DNA of 64,000 nucleotides from Eledone cirrhosa (taxonomy: Eukaryota > Mollusca > Cephalopoda > Octopoda > Eledonidae), in the NCBI GenBank assembly GCA_964016885.1, contig OZ024748.1, forward strand, positions 35,645,267 through 35,709,266. Direction: 5' to 3'. This document shows positions 61,615-64,000 of this stretch, one piece after another. Both the position numbers and the translations under genes were made by a program. Position 1 is the first letter of the stretch, and each line of letters starts with the position of its first letter. The notes under the pieces are model-generated. The model saw only the letters and a program-made list of their open reading frames with translations. It had not been told where the DNA came from and did no database searches.

Positions 61615-61880
61615 GCTGGTGAATTCGAGAAGGAGAGGGGTGCCCTTCCCGGGTGCCCTAGGAGCGTCGGGTGGCTGAGGACTGGTGGGGTGCTTGAGTC
61701 AACCCTGGGTGGTGATCCCTCTTATTGGGGAACTTTCATTGTTGTATTTTTATTGTTATTTTGTTTTTTGTTATTTATACTTACTCGATCTCTATGTAAA
61801 CCCCCACTGTCCCTGTCTATTGTGTTGTCCCCTATATGTCGGCCCTTGTGGCCAATAAATGAAATCATTATTATTATTAT
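61615..61880 (+). other. 3' non-coding region of LINE copy B
   Basis: GC-rich sequence after the stop, then T-rich sequence, CGGCCCTTGTGGCCAATAAA and an ATTATT tail. The AATAAA signal is at 61,854-61,859. The CTTGTG and AATAAA block is shared with copies A and C, while the rest is different. Confidence 0.82.
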
Positions 61881-62556
61881 TGTTCTTTGAGTCTCAGTCA
61901 TTGATGTTATTTAACTGGAAATTTTGTTGAAATGAATATCAAGCCGCTACCTGCAGCCTCAGATATTCAGGACGTATCGGAGGGTTCTTGCTGTTCCTAG
62001 CAAGCATGCCTTTTGAAGTGTTCCCAAAAGCGGGGCTGGACTAATCTTCTTTAACCATCCTTGGAAACTCTTTGTGATAGTATCTAGTGCTCCTACGACA
62101 ATCGGGACGACCTTGATTTCATGACAGTTCCAAATCCTTTTTAACTCCCACTTTAAATCCTGGTATCGGTTAATTTTCTCCCTCTCCTTTTCTTGCACTC
62201 TCGTGTAAAATGGGCAGGCTATATCTACAATCAGACACGATCTTTTTTCCTTGTCCCAAACTACCAGGTCAGGCCTATTGTGTTCCAGTTTCTTGTCCGT
62301 CTGTATCCTAAAATCCCATAGCACCTTCACCTGATCGTTTTCTATCACCGACTCTGGCTTATGCTCATACCACTTCTTAGAATGTGGTAAATTATTTACT
62401 TTGCATAGGTGCCAGTGGATCACCCTGCCTATCACATTATGTCTCCAGCCTTTATAGTGAGTCTGAGCTAGGTGTTTACACTCGGATACAATGTGAGCTA
62501 CAGTCTCCTCTCTCTCTCCACAGATCCTACACAGTGGGCTAGCCTCCTCCTTGTCA
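61881..62556 (-). mobile_element. RLE-type LINE, copy 2, 5'-truncated
   Basis: Minus-strand copy of the last 680 bp of the RLE-type LINE at 47,252-50,760, including its 3' region. It lies between the ATT tail of LINE copy B and another ATT tract at 62,557-62,583, so both its flanks are TTA/ATT repeats. That is the pattern expected if the element inserts into such tracts. Confidence 0.88.
61959..62556 (-). pseudogene. C2HC finger and restriction-like endonuclease domain of RLE-type LINE copy 2
   Basis: An open stretch of about 198 codons with no internal stop begins DKEEASPLCRICGEREET. The finger is C-x2-C-x8-H-x4-C. It is followed by the RHN motif (GWRHNVIG), NRPDLVV with Asp 15 residues after the PD (LIVD), KINRYQDLKWE, VPIVVGALDT and the end LGTARTLRYVLNI. 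PD...D with an upstream RHN/RHD motif is the mark of the R2-type restriction-like endonuclease, which makes the target nick. The upstream Ile-run extension of the frame is ATT repeat, not protein. Being 5'-truncated, the copy cannot move by itself, but it preserves a clean domain sequence against which the broken copy 1 can be read. Confidence 0.88.
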
Positions 62557-62587
<31 letters not shown>

Positions 62588-62736
62588 TCAAATCCCGTCG
62601 AGGTTAACTTTGCCTTTCATCCTTACGGGGTCGATAAAATAAAGTACCAGTAATACACTGGATAATTGCTGGCCTTGTGTCAAAAGTAGAAACAATTATT
62701 ATTATTATTATTGTTGTTGTTATTGTTCATTATTAT
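62557..62736 (+). mobile_element. SINE with partial head, flanked by ATT tracts
   Basis: After an ATT tract (62,557-62,583) the copy begins TTCAAATCCCG (the B-box part of the tRNA-like head). It continues GGTTAACTTTGCC, CTTACGGGGTCGATAAAAT, AAGTACCAGTAATACACTGG and GCTGGCCTTGTGTC, then AGAAACAATT and ATT/GTT repeats to about 62,736. Confidence 0.87.
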
Positions 62737-62790
62737 GCACCGGGATAATTGCTGGCCTTGTGCCAAAAGTAGAAATAATAATTATTATTA
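62737..62790 (+). mobile_element. SINE 3' end fragment
   Basis: GCACCGGGATAATTGCTGG, CCTTGTGCC and AAAAGTAGAAA with an ATT tail repeat only the last 55 bp of the SINE. It may be a very short insertion into, or a duplication of, the tail of the preceding SINE. Confidence 0.75.
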
Positions 62791-63338
62791 TCAATTTAGT
62801 TATTTTCAACCACTCATATTTTTTAAAAGCTTCAATCGATATAAAAAAGAGACTACAAATCGATCAGCAAACAATATTTTGCTACAACTTATTCAACCGA
62901 ACAACACAGAAACAATAAGGCTACTGTTTATTTTAGTTTCGTTTCTTCGTTACAAATCAGATTTTATACATAATTCTATAACGAAGTGGCCCCAATGGAA
63001 CAATTATGTTTCACGGTCGAGGACCCAATTTTCTAGTTTAAAACACATGATTATTTGAGCTTAAGAGAAATGTGACATACCTGTAATTTCTGTAAGCGAG
63101 CTGTGACAATATAATTATTCGGATTACTTGTGTTAATGGTATTTATTACTGATAAACGTGGGAAAGTCTATATGTTCAATTTAGCAATAGAAACCCCCAC
63201 CCTCAACTATTTCCCCTCCCCGACACCACATGCAGTGTGTGAACGAGGTTTAGTCTCTCCGTTGTTCCTCGATCACCCCCCCCCCCACTAAATTACACCC
63301 TACAGTCATAAACATAAGATAATGTAGTCGTAAATACA
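62791..63338. other. AT-rich stretch without recognised genes
   Basis: No protein family, RNA or element end is recognised. An open frame of about 115 codons overlaps the SINE tail and has no family signature. A C11 run lies at 63,276-63,286. Confidence 0.6.
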
Positions 63339-63485
63339 ATATAGTAATATGTAAATATAGTAATATGTAAATATAGTAATATGTAAATATAGTAATATGT
63401 AAATATAGTAATATGTAAATATAGTAATATGTAAATATAGTAATATGTAAATATAGTAATATGTAAATATAGTATATGTAAATAA
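63339..63485 (+). repeat. 16-bp AT-rich minisatellite, about nine copies
   Basis: The unit ATATAGTAATATGTAA repeats head to tail with almost no variation; the last unit is shortened. Because 16 is not a multiple of 3, every frame reads the same Tyr/Ile/Leu-rich pattern, which explains the minus-strand open frames here. Confidence 0.95.
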
Positions 63486-63625
63486 CAAAACAGAGAAAAC
63501 AACAAGAAACGGGTGAGATGATCATGGCTAGAACTCCTTTGTTTATCGTTTGTTTGATCAGCGTTGACCTAGGGCTAAAACACAACAATAACAACAATAA
63601 CAACAACAACTGCAGCAACAATAGA
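63486..63625. other. Spacer with AAC/AAT simple sequence
   Basis: No gene is seen. The right part (63,580-63,615) is AACAAC/AATAAC triplet sequence directly before the tail of the inverted SINE. Confidence 0.6.
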
Positions 63626-63846
63626 AATAATTGTTTCTGATTTCGACATAAGGCTAACAAATTTTTTGAGGAAGGGGGGGGGGGGAGAAAGTGAATTAAA
63701 TCTACCCTAGTGCATTACTGGTATTTTATTTTATCGACTCCCCGTAAGGATGAAATGTAAAGCTAACCTTGGTGGGATTTGAACTCAGAACGTAAAACTC
63801 TATGCCGCAACGCATGTTGCCAGACGCTCTACCGAGTACTGCCAAT
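63626..63846 (-). mobile_element. Near full-length SINE with tRNA-like head (inverted)
   Basis: On the minus strand the head shows a tRNA A-box-like CTCGGTAGAGCGTCTGG and a B-box-like GAGTTCAAATCCC (63,774-63,786). The body follows: AAGGTTAGC, TTTCATCCTTACGGGG, AGTCGATAAAAT, ACCAGTAATGCACTAGGG. Next come a C-rich segment with a C13 run, and a diverged tail (AGCCTTATG, AGAAACAATT). Unlike the other copies it keeps the C-rich segment between the CACTGGG and the tail, so it represents the longer form. Confidence 0.85.
63772..63846 (-). other. tRNA-derived SINE head with RNA polymerase III box-like motifs
   Basis: About 75 bp with A-box-like and B-box-like motifs at tRNA spacing, as in SINEs transcribed by RNA polymerase III. 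It continues directly into the SINE body without a T-run terminator, so it is not called a tRNA gene. Confidence 0.75.
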
Positions 63847-64000
63847 ACACTACCCAACAAAAAAAGAAATAAAAACAACAACAATAACGATAAAGACAAC
63901 AAAAGACCCCCCACCCCCACCACCACCACCATTAACACCAACAACAATAACAACAACACCATGATCGTTTCCTTTTACAACATGTCTTAATTATGTCATT
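63847..64000. repeat. AAC/ACC-rich low-complexity tail of the window
   Basis: Mostly AAC, AAT and ACC triplets with a CCCCCCACCCCCACC stretch near 63,907. No gene is supported; open frames are triplet runs (Pro, Thr, Asn). Confidence 0.75.

Larger units (their letters stand above)
57584..61880 (+). mobile_element. APE-type LINE, copy B, 5'-truncated and nearly intact in ORF2
   Basis: This copy starts inside ORF1 and has an almost clean ORF2, a 3' non-coding region with AATAAA at 61,854-61,859, and an ATT tail. It follows a SINE's ATT tail at its 5' side and meets an inverted RLE-type LINE tail at its 3' side. Little decay suggests a much younger insertion than copy A. Confidence 0.9.

Noticed and set aside
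62711..63058. 115-codon open frame
   Set aside because: It begins in a SINE tail and continues in AT-rich DNA without any recognisable motif.
63250..63660. Minus-strand Tyr/Ile-rich open frames
   Set aside because: They are produced by the 16-bp minisatellite, whose length keeps all frames similar and free of stops.
63772..63846. Functional tRNA gene
   Set aside because: Box motifs are present, but the sequence continues into the SINE body, lacks a clear acceptor stem and a T-run terminator, and is therefore a SINE head.

Overview
The window looks like metazoan repeat DNA, most likely from a cephalopod or related mollusc. No host gene, rRNA or stand-alone tRNA gene is recognisable. The cephalopod call is an inference from the short interspersed elements, which have a tRNA-like head, a body with TTTCATCCTTACGGGGTCGA and a tail with GGCCTTGTG before (ATT)n. 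Long (ATT)n tracts and Penelope-like and R2-like retroelements agree with it. The host must be confirmed by a database search.

Region 1 (1 to about 41,956) is one uninterrupted head-to-tail satellite, open at the left window edge. Its monomers are mostly 35, 38 or 41 bp, differing by whole GTT triplets and punctuated by GTAGTGC-type heptamers. The + strand is very rich in G and T throughout. Monomer variants form higher-order blocks: a 4,322-bp period (about 2,813-11,495), a 5,400-bp period (about 13,933-24,746), a partial third copy offset by 5,027 bp, and smaller duplications of 562 and 556 bp. The open frames in the array come from the repeat geometry and are not genes. No mobile element interrupts the array.

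Region 2 (about 41,957-46,860) starts with a short unique flank and a (TAC)24 tract. A decayed Penelope-like element follows on the + strand (reverse transcriptase remnant with YRDD, plus a GIY-YIG endonuclease domain). Its 3' end faces, tail to tail, a second inverted Penelope fragment, which abuts a third fragment in + orientation. A hairpin-forming terminal motif occurs three times.

Region 3 (about 47,000-63,000) is a chain of non-LTR retrotransposons and SINEs joined through (TTA/ATT)n tracts. In order it holds: the 3' end of an APE-type LINE (+); a long broken LINE with a C-terminal restriction-like endonuclease (RLE) (-); a SINE; a long but dead APE-type LINE (+); another SINE; a younger 5'-truncated APE-type LINE (+) whose ORF2 is broken only by one missing base; a 5'-truncated RLE-type LINE (-); and two SINE fragments. 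In two places the APE-type and RLE-type LINEs meet tail to tail across a TTA tract.

Region 4 (about 62,800-64,000) is AT-rich with a 16-bp minisatellite, long G or C homopolymers, one near full-length inverted SINE with a tRNA-like head, and AAC/ACC simple sequence.

I see no new gene system. The notable features are the frame-rotating 42-kb satellite with near-identical higher-order blocks, the recurrent TTA-tract junctions between retroelement families, and the Penelope tail-to-tail structure.
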